Positions 1 to 8,174 of a stretch of 64,000 nucleotides of DNA are shown here, piece after piece. The position numbers and the translations under genes were made by a program. The stretch is from Lysobacterales bacterium. Its GTDB lineage: Bacteria > Pseudomonadota > Gammaproteobacteria > Xanthomonadales > SZUA-38. Each line of letters begins with the position of its first letter. Positions within the stretch are counted from its first letter, which is position 1. The notes beneath the pieces are model-generated. The model was given only the letters and a program-made list of their open reading frames with translations. It made no database searches and was not told where the DNA came from. Location: NCBI GenBank assembly GCA_030065125.1, contig JASJDM010000011.1:1-64000 (forward strand), written 5' to 3'.

Positions 1-723
1 GCCCTGAGCTGGGCGCAAGACGGGCTGGAGCGGTTCGGCGAAGACCCTGTGCTGCTCGCCGTCCTTGGCCATACCTACGCCGCTCTTGGGCTCTGGGATG
101 AAGCCGGCGGCGCCTTTGAGAAGGCCTACCATCTGATCCCTCATGACGACTACGTACTGGAACGTGTCCTGATGTTTCATCTCATGGAAGGCGACCTGAG
201 CGCCCTCGATGACAAATTCCAGCAACGCATGAAAGCCGAGACAATCAGCGTCACTACCCGGCGCATCCTGCTGCGATGGGCAATGATCCGCGATCTGCTG
301 GCGGGCGCGCCGGACCGGGTCATCGCCCAGGCCACGCCGGACGTGGAGCAAAACCTCCGCTGCAACGCCTTTGGGGCTCCGGGGCCGCGGCTTTATCTGG
401 CTTATGCGCTGCGGCTCAGCGGACAGGAAGATGAGGCCACTTCGCTGCTGTCCGAATGTCTGGACGACGTCGCCAGGATCCAGGCCCAGGGCGGCACCTA
501 TCCCCGAACCACCTACCGGATGGCTTTGACCATGGCCCTGGCCGGTGACCTGGACAGCGCAGCCGAACACCTCCAGCAGGCCGTGGACCAGGGGTGGCGC
601 GCCTACTGGGACGCCTCAACCGATCCGCTTTGGACGCCTTACCGCCATCAGCAGCCGTTTACCGACATTCTGGAGGGAGTCCGGCTGGACGTTGAAAAAA
701 TGACTGCTGAAACAGCGCCTTAG
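1..723 (+). CDS. TPR-repeat protein, C-terminal part (5' end outside window)
   Basis: The frame is open from base 1 and stops at TAG 721-723, so only the last ~240 residues are present. The sequence is helical with TPR-like spacing (e.g. residues near AVLGHTYAALGLWDEAG and LAGDLDSAAEHLQQAVDQGW). It ends in a WDASTDPLWTPYRHQQPF segment, typical of the closing region of CadC-like winged-helix/TPR regulators and TPR adenylate-cyclase-like proteins. No DNA-binding domain is visible because the N-terminus is missing. Three complete CadC-like regulators occur later in the window, so a similar regulator is a reasonable inference, but a stand-alone TPR protein cannot be excluded. It ends 115 bp before the secreted-protein operon at 839. 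Confidence 0.75.
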   Translation, partial: ALSWAQDGLERFGEDPVLLAVLGHTYAALGLWDEAGGAFEKAYHLIPHDDYVLERVLMFHLMEGDLSALDDKFQQRMKAETISVTTRRILLRWAMIRDLLAGAPDRVIAQATPDVEQNLRCNAFGAPGPRLYLAYALRLSGQEDEATSLLSECLDDVARIQAQGGTYPRTTYRMALTMALAGDLDSAAEHLQQAVDQGWRAYWDASTDPLWTPYRHQQPFTDILEGVRLDVEKMTAETAP

Positions 724-838
724 CAAAAACCCACCGCCCCATCATCAAAATATCAAGAATTAATCATGCTGCCATCATCGTGGCTGCACTGCCGCTGGCT
801 ATGCTCAGTCGCAATTCGGGTCAAAGGAGCAGGCGGAC

Positions 839-1144
839 GTGGCAGCAACCAGGGTATCCATCGTTATCGGGCTATTGACCCTGGGTGGGTCAGGGATCCC
901 CGCCAGCAGCGGCACGTCGTTGTCCAGCGGACCTTTCGAGATTCGGCGCTCCAGCGTGGATGCCGGGGGCGGGATTGCTTCGGGCAGCACCGGGGGTTCC
1001 ACGTTCGAGCTGCGCAGCACCATCGGCCAGCCGGATGCGGGAACCATCAGCGGTGGCAGCTTCGTGCTGTACGGAGGTTTTTGGCACCCCCTGCCCGACG
1101 TTACCCGCCCCGACCCCATTTTCAGAAATTCATTTGAGGGTTGA
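839..1144 (+). CDS. Small secreted protein with IGQPDAG repeat-like core and F-x-N-S-F-E tail
   Basis: A 101-residue protein with a hydrophobic N-terminus (MAATRVSIVIGLLTLG) consistent with a secretion signal. The core (FELRSTIGQPDAGTISGG, then a GGFW motif) resembles short exported proteins with a TIGQPDAG...GGFW signature, known to me mainly from planctomycetes and some proteobacteria; function unknown. The C-terminus is PIFRNSFEG, the tail motif shared with five other secreted proteins here. The start is GTG 839; no ATG occurs in frame after the upstream stop at 761, and AGGAG lies about 10 nt upstream. It is the first gene of a tight operon: the next ATG (1147) is 2 nt past its stop. Confidence 0.7.
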   Translation: MAATRVSIVIGLLTLGGSGIPASSGTSLSSGPFEIRRSSVDAGGGIASGSTGGSTFELRSTIGQPDAGTISGGSFVLYGGFWHPLPDVTRPDPIFRNSFEG

Positions 1145-1146
1145 CC

Positions 1147-2331
1147 ATGCACGTTGGCTGCCGAATTCCCTCACCAGGCGCGGCCGCAGCAGCGGCGCTC
1201 CTGCTGATATCCTGCGTTGCCAAAGGCCAGGACACCGACTTCTTTTACACCGGCGAACTTTTTGAAAACGGCGTCGCCGCCGAGGGGCCGTTCGATTTCC
1301 AGGTGTCGCTGTTTGACCTGGCGGAGGGCGGCATCCCGCTCGCGCCGGACCTGGTACTAAGCAACCAGTCCGTCTCCCGCGGAGTGTTCAGCCTGCACCT
1401 GGATTTTGGCGATACGTCGGCCCTGGCGAACCGGCTGTGGCTCGAGATCGGTGTACGCCCGGCCGGTGAAACGGCCATTTCCATACTGGCCCCGCGACTT
1501 GAGATCCAGGCACTGCCGCGGACGGTTCTGGCCCTGGATGTGGAGACCGACAGCGTGGACAGCGCCAGCATTGCGGACGGATCTGTGGTCAGCAGCGACA
1601 TCGCCGCCGCCGTCATCGGGGCCCTGCAGATTGCAGACGACGGCGTCAGTGGCAGCGACATTGCAGCCGGCGCCATCGATACCGACAAACTGGCCGGCGG
1701 GGCCATTGGCGCAGGCCATATCGCCGCCAACGGCGTGACGGCACAGGACCTGGCTACCGACTCCGTCGGCTCTTCCGAGGTCATCGCCGGGGCTGTGGGT
1801 GCTGCGGAAATCGCCAGCGGCGCCGTCGGCGCCAGCGAGCTGAGCAGCGACAGCGTCGGCCCTTCCGACATCGCTCCGGAGGCTGTAACCAGCGCGAAGA
1901 TCTCAACCAATGCTGTGGGGTCTGAGGAAATCCTTGACGGCAGCATCACAGCGCCGGATTACAACAACGCCACCGTTCAGCGTCGGGTAAGCGTTGCCTG
2001 CCTGCCCAACTTTGGCGTATTCAGCGTCGGCCTGGTCGGGACCACCAACTGTGTGCCGGATGACCCCGGCTTCCGTGATTTTGGGCTGCACCTGGAATTT
2101 GAGGTGGGGGTGTTTAACGGCGACGACGACACGGCGACGTTGAGACCGGTCTCCGATCACTTGTGTTTTCTTTCCGGCGTCAACCTGAGCGGCGCAGATT
2201 CCGGCACGGACAGGGCCTCATGCGAATTGAAAAACACGGGAGGGACGTGGACGCTGGAGGCCATCACCAACAACCAGGCGGACGCCACCTGCCGGGCCAT
2301 CTGTCTGCCGATGGACGGAGTATCACCATGA
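1147..2331 (+). CDS. Secreted decapeptide-repeat protein, paralog 1
   Basis: 394 residues. A signal peptide (AAAAALLLISCVAKGQ) is followed by a conserved N-terminal module (FFYTGELFENG..., GVFSLHLDFG, LWLEIGVRPAGE; about residues 30-125). Next come 14 uninterrupted 10-residue repeats of the type [AS]-V-G-S-[AS]-E-I-A-x-G (about residues 136-275; DNA 1552-1971), a VQRRVSVACL segment and a C-terminal domain with paired cysteines (HLCFLSGV, CRAICLPM). Function unknown; the repeats resemble SITSAKIADG-type repeats of surface proteins and phage-tail-like fibres. ATG 1147 is preferred to TTG 1141 because GAGGG sits 6 nt upstream. Its stop overlaps the next start (ATGA, 2328-2331), which suggests translational coupling. 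Confidence 0.85.
   Translation: MHVGCRIPSPGAAAAAALLLISCVAKGQDTDFFYTGELFENGVAAEGPFDFQVSLFDLAEGGIPLAPDLVLSNQSVSRGVFSLHLDFGDTSALANRLWLEIGVRPAGETAISILAPRLEIQALPRTVLALDVETDSVDSASIADGSVVSSDIAAAVIGALQIADDGVSGSDIAAGAIDTDKLAGGAIGAGHIAANGVTAQDLATDSVGSSEVIAGAVGAAEIASGAVGASELSSDSVGPSDIAPEAVTSAKISTNAVGSEEILDGSITAPDYNNATVQRRVSVACLPNFGVFSVGLVGTTNCVPDDPGFRDFGLHLEFEVGVFNGDDDTATLRPVSDHLCFLSGVNLSGADSGTDRASCELKNTGGTWTLEAITNNQADATCRAICLPMDGVSP
1552..1971 (+). repeat. 14 x 30 bp (10-residue) in-frame repeat block, paralog 1
   Basis: Fourteen consecutive degenerate 30-base units encode decapeptides from SVDSASIADG through AVGSEEILDG to SITAPDYNNA, with no insertions or deletions. The units vary at DNA level, so the repeat is old and selected as protein. 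Confidence 0.85.
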
Positions 2332-3494
2332 AACCCCAACTGATCAGGAAAACGCGACGGAGCGCTGTTGCAGGATTGCTGCTGAGCCTGGTCGGGCTCA
2401 GCGCCGGCGCCGGCCCGTTTGTTTACCAGGGTGCGCTTTTGGACGGCGGCACCCGCGCCAACGGCAATTTCGACTTTCGGATCACGCCCTATGCCGTCGC
2501 CACCGGAGGGACTGAACTGGAGACTTCCCATGATTTGCCGGGGCAAACCGTCAATGACGGTCTGATCCACCTGCTCCTGGATTTTGACATCGGCACCCTG
2601 GCATCGACGGAGCTGTGGCTGGACATACAGGTCCGTGGGGAAGGCCAGACCGAATTTACGCAGCTGCAGCCCCGACAGCGGGTCCGCCAGGTGCCACGAG
2701 CAGCCATCGCTGACGTTATAGGACCAAACGGGGTGGACAGTTTTGCCATCGCGCCCGATGGCGTTGCCTTTGCCGATGTGGCGCCAGGAGCGGTGGACAG
2801 CGCCCGGATCGCGCCCGGCGCTGTGACCGCGGAAAAAATCCGCGACCTGGCCGTGTCCGGCGAAAAGGTAGCCGCCAGCGCAGTGGGGTCGGTTCAGCTG
2901 GCCACCGGCGCTGTAGGGATGGTGCAGATCGGCGCCAACGCCGTGGGATCCACCGAAATTGCCGCCAATGCCGTGGGTGCCTCCGAGATCGCAGCAAACG
3001 CAGTCGTTTCAAACCGAATTGTGGATTCCAGTGTGGACACCGCCGAACTGGCGGTGGGTGCCGTGGGGACCAGCGAAATAGCCAGCGGAGCCGTGGGCGC
3101 CGACGCAATTGTGACCAGGGCCGTTGGTTCTTCGGAAATCAATACATCCGAAATTCAACGCAGGGTCACCGGGGCGTGCCCGTTGGGCACCGTCGTCAGG
3201 TCGATCAACAGCAACGGATCGGTCATTTGCATGAACGATCTGCGCGGCGTAGTGCGCCTTGGAGCGCCGGTGTCCCAAACCGCCATCTTCGGCCAGGTCA
3301 CTGCGCTTTCACCGGTTTCCAGCCATATCTGCATGTTATCCCGGGTCGGCATCAATGACGCCAACCAGGCAAGTGAGATCGGCCGCTGCCGGGTTTACGT
3401 CGACGGCGATCGGTGGATGCTGGAGTCCTTTGAGGAGGGGCAGGATCCTGAGGCCCGGTGCAGTGCTGCCTGTGTTTCTATTATTCGATCGTAG
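2328..3494 (+). CDS. Secreted decapeptide-repeat protein, paralog 2
   Basis: 388 residues with the same architecture as its neighbours: basic N-terminus and signal peptide (KTRRSAVAGLLLSLVGLSAGAG), module FVYQGALLDGG ... LWLDIQVRGEGQTEF, and 14 decapeptides (residues 135-274; DNA 2730-3149). After these come IQRRVTGACPLG, NGSVICMND and a four-cysteine C-terminus (ICMLSRV, GRCRVYV, ARCSAACVSI). The frame is open from 2163, but ATG 2328 is chosen because it has GGAG 7 nt upstream, overlaps the preceding stop by 4 nt and puts the signal peptide at the N-terminus. Function unknown; likely an exported, possibly oligomeric fibre or adhesin-like protein. Confidence 0.85.
   Translation: MKPQLIRKTRRSAVAGLLLSLVGLSAGAGPFVYQGALLDGGTRANGNFDFRITPYAVATGGTELETSHDLPGQTVNDGLIHLLLDFDIGTLASTELWLDIQVRGEGQTEFTQLQPRQRVRQVPRAAIADVIGPNGVDSFAIAPDGVAFADVAPGAVDSARIAPGAVTAEKIRDLAVSGEKVAASAVGSVQLATGAVGMVQIGANAVGSTEIAANAVGASEIAANAVVSNRIVDSSVDTAELAVGAVGTSEIASGAVGADAIVTRAVGSSEINTSEIQRRVTGACPLGTVVRSINSNGSVICMNDLRGVVRLGAPVSQTAIFGQVTALSPVSSHICMLSRVGINDANQASEIGRCRVYVDGDRWMLESFEEGQDPEARCSAACVSIIRS
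2730..3149 (+). repeat. 14 x 30 bp in-frame repeat block, paralog 2
   Basis: Fourteen decapeptide units from GVDSFAIAPD to AVGSSEINTS, followed immediately by EIQRRV. Same number and unit length as in both flanking paralogs. Confidence 0.85.
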
Positions 3495-3510
3495 TGAGGG
3501 TCCGGTGGTC

Positions 3511-4665
3511 ATGAGAGCTGCGCTGTTATTGTTCTTCTGCGCCTTTTTTTGCGCTGGGGTGCAGGCGCAGCCAACCGTATTCTCCTACCAGGGAGAACTG
3601 CGTGAGAACGGCAATCCGGTGCGCGGCACCGTTGACCTGGAGTTTGGACTGTTTGACGCCGAAACGGGGGGAACGCTGCTGGCGCCCGAGCAGTTCGAAC
3701 CCGGCGTTTTGGTCTCGGGAGGCGTGTTCACCCTCGAAATCGACTTCGCCGACTCGGTGCTTGCCGAGGGTGAGCTGTGGCTCGAGACCCGGGTTCGAAC
3801 AACCGGACAGAGTGAATTTGCAGCGCTGACCCCGCGGCATAGAATCACCGCCGTCCTGCGGGCGGGGTTTGCCCAGGTGGCGGCCATGAACAGCGTGGAT
3901 TCAGCGGCCATTGCCTTGAACGCGGTGACCACGGACGATCTGGCAACCGACGCAGTGGCCACCCGGAACATCTTCAATGGTTCGGTGGAAACCAACCATA
4001 TTCAGGCCGGGGCCGTTGGATCCAATCACATTCCGGCGGGCGCCGTGACCACCGCAAAAATTGCCCCCAACGCTGTGGTGAGCGGGAAAATTGCCCCCAA
4101 CGCCGTGGGACCTGCGGAGATTGCCCCATCGGCCATCGGCACCTCGGAGCTTGACATCAATTCCGTCGGCTCGGCAGAAATAGCTGACGGCGCCGTGGGT
4201 TCCAGCGAGCTCCAGGCGGATTCGGTGGGCGCCGGCAAAATTGCCCCAGGCGCCGTCACCTCCAACAAATTTGTGGACGGCAGCGTAGGGGCGGTTGACG
4301 TCGACGCCAACGAAATCCAGCTCAGGGTGACCGGGCAGTGTCCGCCGGGAACCCAGATGCGCGCCATCGGGGTTGACGGGTCGGTCACCTGCGAACCCGA
4401 CGACGAGGGCATCTCGGGCTTTGGCATCCCGCGGTTTTTCGTAGCATCGGTAACCGACGGCGGCGGCCTGAACCGTTTTCTGCTCGCCTCAACCGCCTTC
4501 AACCTCTGTTTCCTGACCCAGGTTCAGCACAGCGACATGGACAGCTCCGGCGAGGAAGGCAGCTGTGAAGTGGTGATCGCCGGCACCAGCTGGTTTCTGG
4601 ACGCGTTTGCCAATACCGACGCCAACGTGGAATGCCGTGCGGCCTGTCTGTCCATGCTTCAGTAG
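3511..4665 (+). CDS. Secreted decapeptide-repeat protein, paralog 3
   Basis: 384 residues: signal peptide (LLLFFCAFFCAGVQAQ), FSYQGELRENGN module through LWLETRVRTTGQSEF, and 14 decapeptide repeats (residues 128-267; DNA 3892-4311, e.g. AVGPAEIAPS, SVGSAEIADG). It continues with IQLRVTGQCPPGTQ, DGSVTCEPDD and a C-terminal cysteine domain (LCFLTQV, GSCEVV, ECRAACLSM). The ORF extends upstream to 3259, but ATG 3511 gives a proper signal peptide and has GTGAGGG about 10 nt upstream. It starts 16 nt after the previous stop, completing the four-gene operon. Function unknown. Confidence 0.85.
   Translation: MRAALLLFFCAFFCAGVQAQPTVFSYQGELRENGNPVRGTVDLEFGLFDAETGGTLLAPEQFEPGVLVSGGVFTLEIDFADSVLAEGELWLETRVRTTGQSEFAALTPRHRITAVLRAGFAQVAAMNSVDSAAIALNAVTTDDLATDAVATRNIFNGSVETNHIQAGAVGSNHIPAGAVTTAKIAPNAVVSGKIAPNAVGPAEIAPSAIGTSELDINSVGSAEIADGAVGSSELQADSVGAGKIAPGAVTSNKFVDGSVGAVDVDANEIQLRVTGQCPPGTQMRAIGVDGSVTCEPDDEGISGFGIPRFFVASVTDGGGLNRFLLASTAFNLCFLTQVQHSDMDSSGEEGSCEVVIAGTSWFLDAFANTDANVECRAACLSMLQ
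3892..4311 (+). repeat. 14 x 30 bp in-frame repeat block, paralog 3
   Basis: Fourteen decapeptide units from SVDSAAIALN to SVGAVDVDAN, directly followed by EIQLRV. The period is exactly 10 residues throughout. Confidence 0.85.
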
Positions 4666-4704
4666 CCTGGGTGGCAGCCGGTTGTGTGGGGGCCGCCGCA
4701 GCGC

Positions 4705-4776
4705 CGGCTCCGCGCGCCCGACACTGTAGTCCGCGCAGACACTCCGGAGCCCGATGCGTGACTGGTCGGATTCATC
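4705..4776 (-). pseudogene. Remnant of a DUF1302-family porin gene
   Basis: Read on the minus strand, this stretch encodes DQSRIGLRSVCADYSVG, matching DQSRIGLWSAYADYSFG of the intact DUF1302 protein at 18886-20184. At DNA level the last ~54 bases match 19678-19731 with about nine differences by eye. Flanking sequence does not continue the homology, so this is a short decayed fragment of a second copy. Confidence 0.6.
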
Positions 4777-4799
4777 AACGCAAAGGGCCATGTCGTCCA

Positions 4800-4858
4800 A
4801 CAACATCGACGTTACCGCGGAAACTTTTGATGTGGCAATGCAGGAACCTGACCCCGCT
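4800..4858 (+). repeat. Dispersed intergenic repeat, copy A
   Basis: Contains ACATCGACGTTACCGCGGAA, then ATGTGGCAATGC and ACCTGACCCCGCT. Related sequences lie at 34447-34500, 36755-36805 and 39653-39688, all outside genes. Confidence 0.55.
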
Positions 4859-4997
4859 ATTTCTCCCCGGCACCCTGGTCGTCCCCTCAGACCCTGGTCT
4901 TGCCTGGAACACAGCTTAGGTGCCTGGACACCGCGTTTGACATTCGCCGAGCCACTGGCGATCTTGCAGCAGGTTTGCATTCGTCAAGGGGGTCGTC

Positions 4998-5759
4998 ATG
5001 CAATTTCCAACCACTATTCCCTTTAAGGCCGTTGTGTTGCTGGTTCTGTGCACCCAGGCCGGTTGCGTCGCCACCGGTATTGCGGCGTCGCCGGTGGGCG
5101 ACAGCTGCCACCCAGATTTTGACAAGGATGCACCTCAATACATCGTGGGCTATGGCAGCCTGATGGAAACCGCTTCCAAAAAACGCTCTTCGCCGACCGC
5201 CGGACCCAACATTCCGGTCAGGGTGAAAGGGTTTGCGCGGGAGTGGAATACGCGAGGCAATACGGTCGGTTTCAGCACCACTTTCCTGGGCGTCAAGACC
5301 GATGCGAATGCCCACATCGTCGCCACCGTTTACCGGGATCCCAATCCCGGAGACATCAAAGGTACTGATGGCCGGGAAACCTACTACTGCCGCGTGGCGG
5401 TACCCGAGTCGAACATCGAACTGCTGGTTGATGATTTTGTGTTCCCGCCGGATTCGCACGTCTGGATTTATGTCAATAAACCCGACAGCACTTTTCCACC
5501 CGATGCGCGCTGGCCCATCGTACAGTCCTACGTCGACATCTTCATGAATGGCTGCTTGGAACTCAATGAACGGACCGCCAACCCCGACTTCGATCTTGTC
5601 GAGGCCTGCATCACCACCACCCGAGGCTGGTCGAAGCATTGGGTGAACGACCGGCTTTATCCACGCCGCGCCTTCATTTATGAACCCAACGCCAGCAAAA
5701 TCGATGGTTATCTCAATCGTCTCCTGCCCGAAGAGTTTGGGGCGATTGTGATCGAATAA
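4998..5759 (+). CDS. Gamma-glutamylcyclotransferase-like lipoprotein
   Basis: 253 residues. The N-terminus has a lipobox (LCTQAGC, lipidated Cys about residue 23), so the protein is probably anchored in the envelope. The YIVGYGSLM motif (about residues 48-55) is the substrate-loop signature of the GGCT/BtrG fold, whose enzymes cyclise gamma-glutamyl groups to release 5-oxoproline. An internal acidic residue (VEACITTTRGW) may supply the catalytic Glu, but I cannot align it with certainty. A secreted GGCT-fold lipoprotein is less usual than the cytosolic enzymes, so the substrate is unknown. It stands alone between two gaps. Confidence 0.75.
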   Translation: MQFPTTIPFKAVVLLVLCTQAGCVATGIAASPVGDSCHPDFDKDAPQYIVGYGSLMETASKKRSSPTAGPNIPVRVKGFAREWNTRGNTVGFSTTFLGVKTDANAHIVATVYRDPNPGDIKGTDGRETYYCRVAVPESNIELLVDDFVFPPDSHVWIYVNKPDSTFPPDARWPIVQSYVDIFMNGCLELNERTANPDFDLVEACITTTRGWSKHWVNDRLYPRRAFIYEPNASKIDGYLNRLLPEEFGAIVIE

Positions 5760-5903
5760 CCTGTCCGCCATTCAGGAAAGCCGCAAGCCCGCCGGCATTT
5801 TAAAGGTGGTTGGTCCTTTGCCGTAGTCGGTCAGTTTCAGCCACGCATTGGTTTAGCCCACATTGCGGGGTACCTCCCGCTGGTCACGGGGAACAACCGT
5901 GGA

Positions 5904-5931
5904 CAGCCACAGTTCAACAGCCACAGTTCAA
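5904..5931 (+). repeat. Perfect 14 bp tandem duplication
   Basis: CAGCCACAGTTCAA occurs twice back to back. It lies in noncoding DNA and is consistent with a recent slippage event. Confidence 0.8.
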
Positions 5932-6142
5932 CACTCCTCAAATAACCCTTTTAAATCAGTATTTTGGAGCGGTCCACCCTGATGGAGGTGGGAGATTCGG
6001 GTAGCGTGAGGCTGGTGTGGTGCGACTCCGGCGGGGTGCGAAAGCCACTGCACGCCAACCTGCCGCAGATTCATGGCGAGTGAGATGGAATCGGTCGGAG
6101 GTGCGTCTCCTCTTTCCAGCGGCCTGCCTTGGGCGGGCTGAC

Positions 6143-6168
6143 GGTTGCAGCGGCGGGGGCCGCTGACC
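6143..6168 (+). promoter_or_regulatory. Leader hairpin upstream of Calx-beta gene
   Basis: CAGCGGC (6148-6154) pairs with GCCGCTG (6159-6165) across a GGGG loop. GGT and ACC extend the stem past a two-base bulge. It sits about 20 nt before ATG 6187 and just upstream of the AGGA ribosome-binding site, so it may affect leader stability or translation; no regulator is known. Confidence 0.4.
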
Positions 6169-6186
6169 TCACAACAGGAAACAGTC

Positions 6187-7992
6187 ATGAATCGATTCTT
6201 CATTGTATGCGGCCTGGCAATCGGGATGATGCTGTGGCCGGTGCTTTCTCAAGCTGGCGTCAGCCCGGAAGTCAATCTCGCGATCACCGATGGAACAGCT
6301 GATGAGGCTGGGGCGGAAACGGCACTGGTTACGGTCACACGCAGCAACGACGGCGACGTGGGCAGCGCGCTGTTTGTCAATTTGTCCTTTGCAGGAACCG
6401 CAACGCGCATTACCGACTACAACACCTCCGTATTGTTCAATGGTTCACCGCTGGCCATTCGGATCAATCCGAACGAACTCGAGACCACGTTGCTCATTAC
6501 GCCAGTGACTGACAACCTGATCGAGGGGCAGGAGACGATCGACGTAGCCCTGCAGGCAGGCAGTGGCTACAACCTGGGCCCGCAGATCCAGGGCAGCATA
6601 ACCCTGGATGACGATGTGGCCGAGGTGAGGCTGTCCCTTGATGACGCTGCCGCCGCCGAAGCGGGTCAGGACACAGCCGCAATCACCGTCAGCCGCGACG
6701 GCGGCGGTGACACCACGCAGATGCTTCGAGTCAATCTTGAAATCACCGGCAGCGCCACGCGCAACTTCGACTACCGAACCACCACGCTGCTAAACGGCGC
6801 ACCTCTCGCGGTTTCGATACCGGGTAACGAGTCGAGCACAACCGTGATCTTCACCCCCGAGCGTGACAACGAGATCGAGGGAACCGAATCCATATCGGTG
6901 GCGTTGCAGCCGCCGACCTCATCGGGGTACACGCTGGGCGCGCAGACAACTGCCGAAATCACGCTCACCGATGACGTGGCCGAAGTGACCCTGGAGGTGG
7001 TGGATTCAACTGCCGATGAAGCCGGCCAGGACCCGGGCAGTTTCATGCTGACACGCACCGACGCCGGCGATGTCACCGAGCAGCTGATCGTGAATATCGA
7101 TCTCGCCGGCACCGCCGATCGTAATGTCGATTACACCCCGCCAACGCTGTTTGCTGGTAACCCCTTTGCGGTGTCGATTCCCGCCAATCAGCTCAGCAGG
7201 GTATTCAATTTAACGCCGCGCCTCGACAACCTGGTCGAGGGTCAGGAAAACATCCAGTTCGATCTGCAGCCGGGCGCCACCTACACCGTTGGGAGTCAAA
7301 CCCAGGCGGTCATCACCCTGGCGGACGACGTACCCGTCGTGACCATCGAAGCCACCGATCCTGACGCCTCGGAGCGCGGCCTGGATCCGGGAACGTTCAC
7401 CATCAGCCGCAGCCCAAACGGGAACACCGGTGCGCCCCTCAGCATCAACGTTGACGTGGGCGGCACGGCTTCACTCAACGCCGACTATACCGCGCAGGGG
7501 TTATTTGCCGGTTCGCCGTTTTCAGTTTCCATTCCCGGCGGCAGTCTGACAACGGACCTGACCATCAGGCCAAGGTCGGACAATCCCGACGATGAGGGTG
7601 ATGAAACCATCGAGGTGTCGATTCAGAGCGGCAGCTATTTTCAGGGGGCACAGAACGTTGCCACCATAACCCTCGCCGATTTGCTGGATTTCCTCTTTGC
7701 CGACAGCTACGAGGCGATAACCATCAACAAATCCTGCCGCTGGGAAAAGCTGATGGACGAACAGCCGGGACGATTTATGGACCTCGGCAACGTCGTCGTG
7801 GATCTCGAAACCGAGCTGATGTGGACTGCCTGCGCCGCGATCGCTGTTTATGACTGGACGACGGGTGGATGCCAGATCCGGGATTGGGTGGAAGAAACCG
7901 ACGGCTATACCGACTGGCGCTCGCCGGGCTTTGTAGAGCTTGCCACCCTTCCCCAGGGCTGCGGCCGAGGAAAGGTCCGTGACGCGGACTGA
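6187..7992 (+). CDS. Secreted protein with four Calx-beta-like domains and a short DUF1566 domain
   Basis: 601 residues. A signal peptide (FIVCGLAIGMMLWPVLSQAG) is followed by four tandem Calx-beta-like repeats of ~110 residues. Each opens with an ADEAG/AAEAG/ASERG-type motif and contains GTAxxxxDY and a D-N-x-x-E-G-x-E/Q motif (e.g. DNLIEGQETIDVAL) typical of calcium-binding Calx-beta units. After the repeats comes LDFLFADSYEA, an internal copy of the tail motif seen elsewhere. The C-terminus matches the first half of a DUF1566/Lcl domain (VVVDLETELMW, GYTDWRSPGFVEL) but ends early at TGA 7990. ATG 6187 is chosen over the upstream open frame because of AGGA and the signal peptide. Probably an adhesin-like surface protein. 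Confidence 0.8.
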   Translation: MNRFFIVCGLAIGMMLWPVLSQAGVSPEVNLAITDGTADEAGAETALVTVTRSNDGDVGSALFVNLSFAGTATRITDYNTSVLFNGSPLAIRINPNELETTLLITPVTDNLIEGQETIDVALQAGSGYNLGPQIQGSITLDDDVAEVRLSLDDAAAAEAGQDTAAITVSRDGGGDTTQMLRVNLEITGSATRNFDYRTTTLLNGAPLAVSIPGNESSTTVIFTPERDNEIEGTESISVALQPPTSSGYTLGAQTTAEITLTDDVAEVTLEVVDSTADEAGQDPGSFMLTRTDAGDVTEQLIVNIDLAGTADRNVDYTPPTLFAGNPFAVSIPANQLSRVFNLTPRLDNLVEGQENIQFDLQPGATYTVGSQTQAVITLADDVPVVTIEATDPDASERGLDPGTFTISRSPNGNTGAPLSINVDVGGTASLNADYTAQGLFAGSPFSVSIPGGSLTTDLTIRPRSDNPDDEGDETIEVSIQSGSYFQGAQNVATITLADLLDFLFADSYEAITINKSCRWEKLMDEQPGRFMDLGNVVVDLETELMWTACAAIAVYDWTTGGCQIRDWVEETDGYTDWRSPGFVELATLPQGCGRGKVRDAD

Positions 7993-8128
7993 ATTGATCA
8001 GAAAACAGCAGCTCCGGCGCTTGATCTTTAAGGCGGCACCCTGCTTTGCCCATTGCCGGCAATAGCCCGAATCGGGACGGGTTTGAAGTCCCAGCCACAA
8101 ATCGTTGGCAAAGCCTGAACAGAAAGCC

Positions 8129-8152
8129 AGCCGCGCCCTCCTGGACGCGGCT
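8129..8152. terminator. Possible bidirectional terminator hairpin
   Basis: AGCCGCG (8129-8135) pairs with CGCGGCT (8146-8152) across a 10-base loop. It lies between the convergent genes ending at 7992 (+) and 8175 (-). There is no clear T-tract, so intrinsic termination is uncertain. Confidence 0.4.
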
Positions 8153-8174
8153 CGCTGTATCAAGGCGGTGCAAC

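Larger units (their letters stand above)
4666..4997. other. Intergenic region with gene remnant and dispersed repeat copy
   Basis: This 332 bp gap contains no convincing gene. It holds a DUF1302 gene fragment on the minus strand (4705-4776) and one copy of a short dispersed repeat (4800-4858), both listed separately. Short ORFs on both strands here show no domain apart from the remnant. Confidence 0.6.
5760..6186. other. 427 bp intergenic region with tandem duplication and leader hairpin
   Basis: No gene is supported here. It contains a perfect 14 bp tandem duplication (5904-5931) and a strong hairpin just before the next start (6143-6168), listed separately. Short ORFs on both strands have no recognisable features. 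Confidence 0.5.

Noticed and set aside
766..1137. 123-residue ORF overlapping the 839 gene in another frame
   Set aside because: It lacks protein-like composition, while the 839 frame has a signal peptide, a known core pattern and the shared tail.
1552..4311. Regular ~30 bp DNA repeats as a possible CRISPR array
   Set aside because: They are in-frame protein-coding units with no unique spacers and large sequence variation.
4489..4980. 163-residue minus-strand ORF across the intergenic gap
   Set aside because: Only a short internal stretch resembles DUF1302; the rest overlaps a real gene or is unlike protein. Treated as a remnant.
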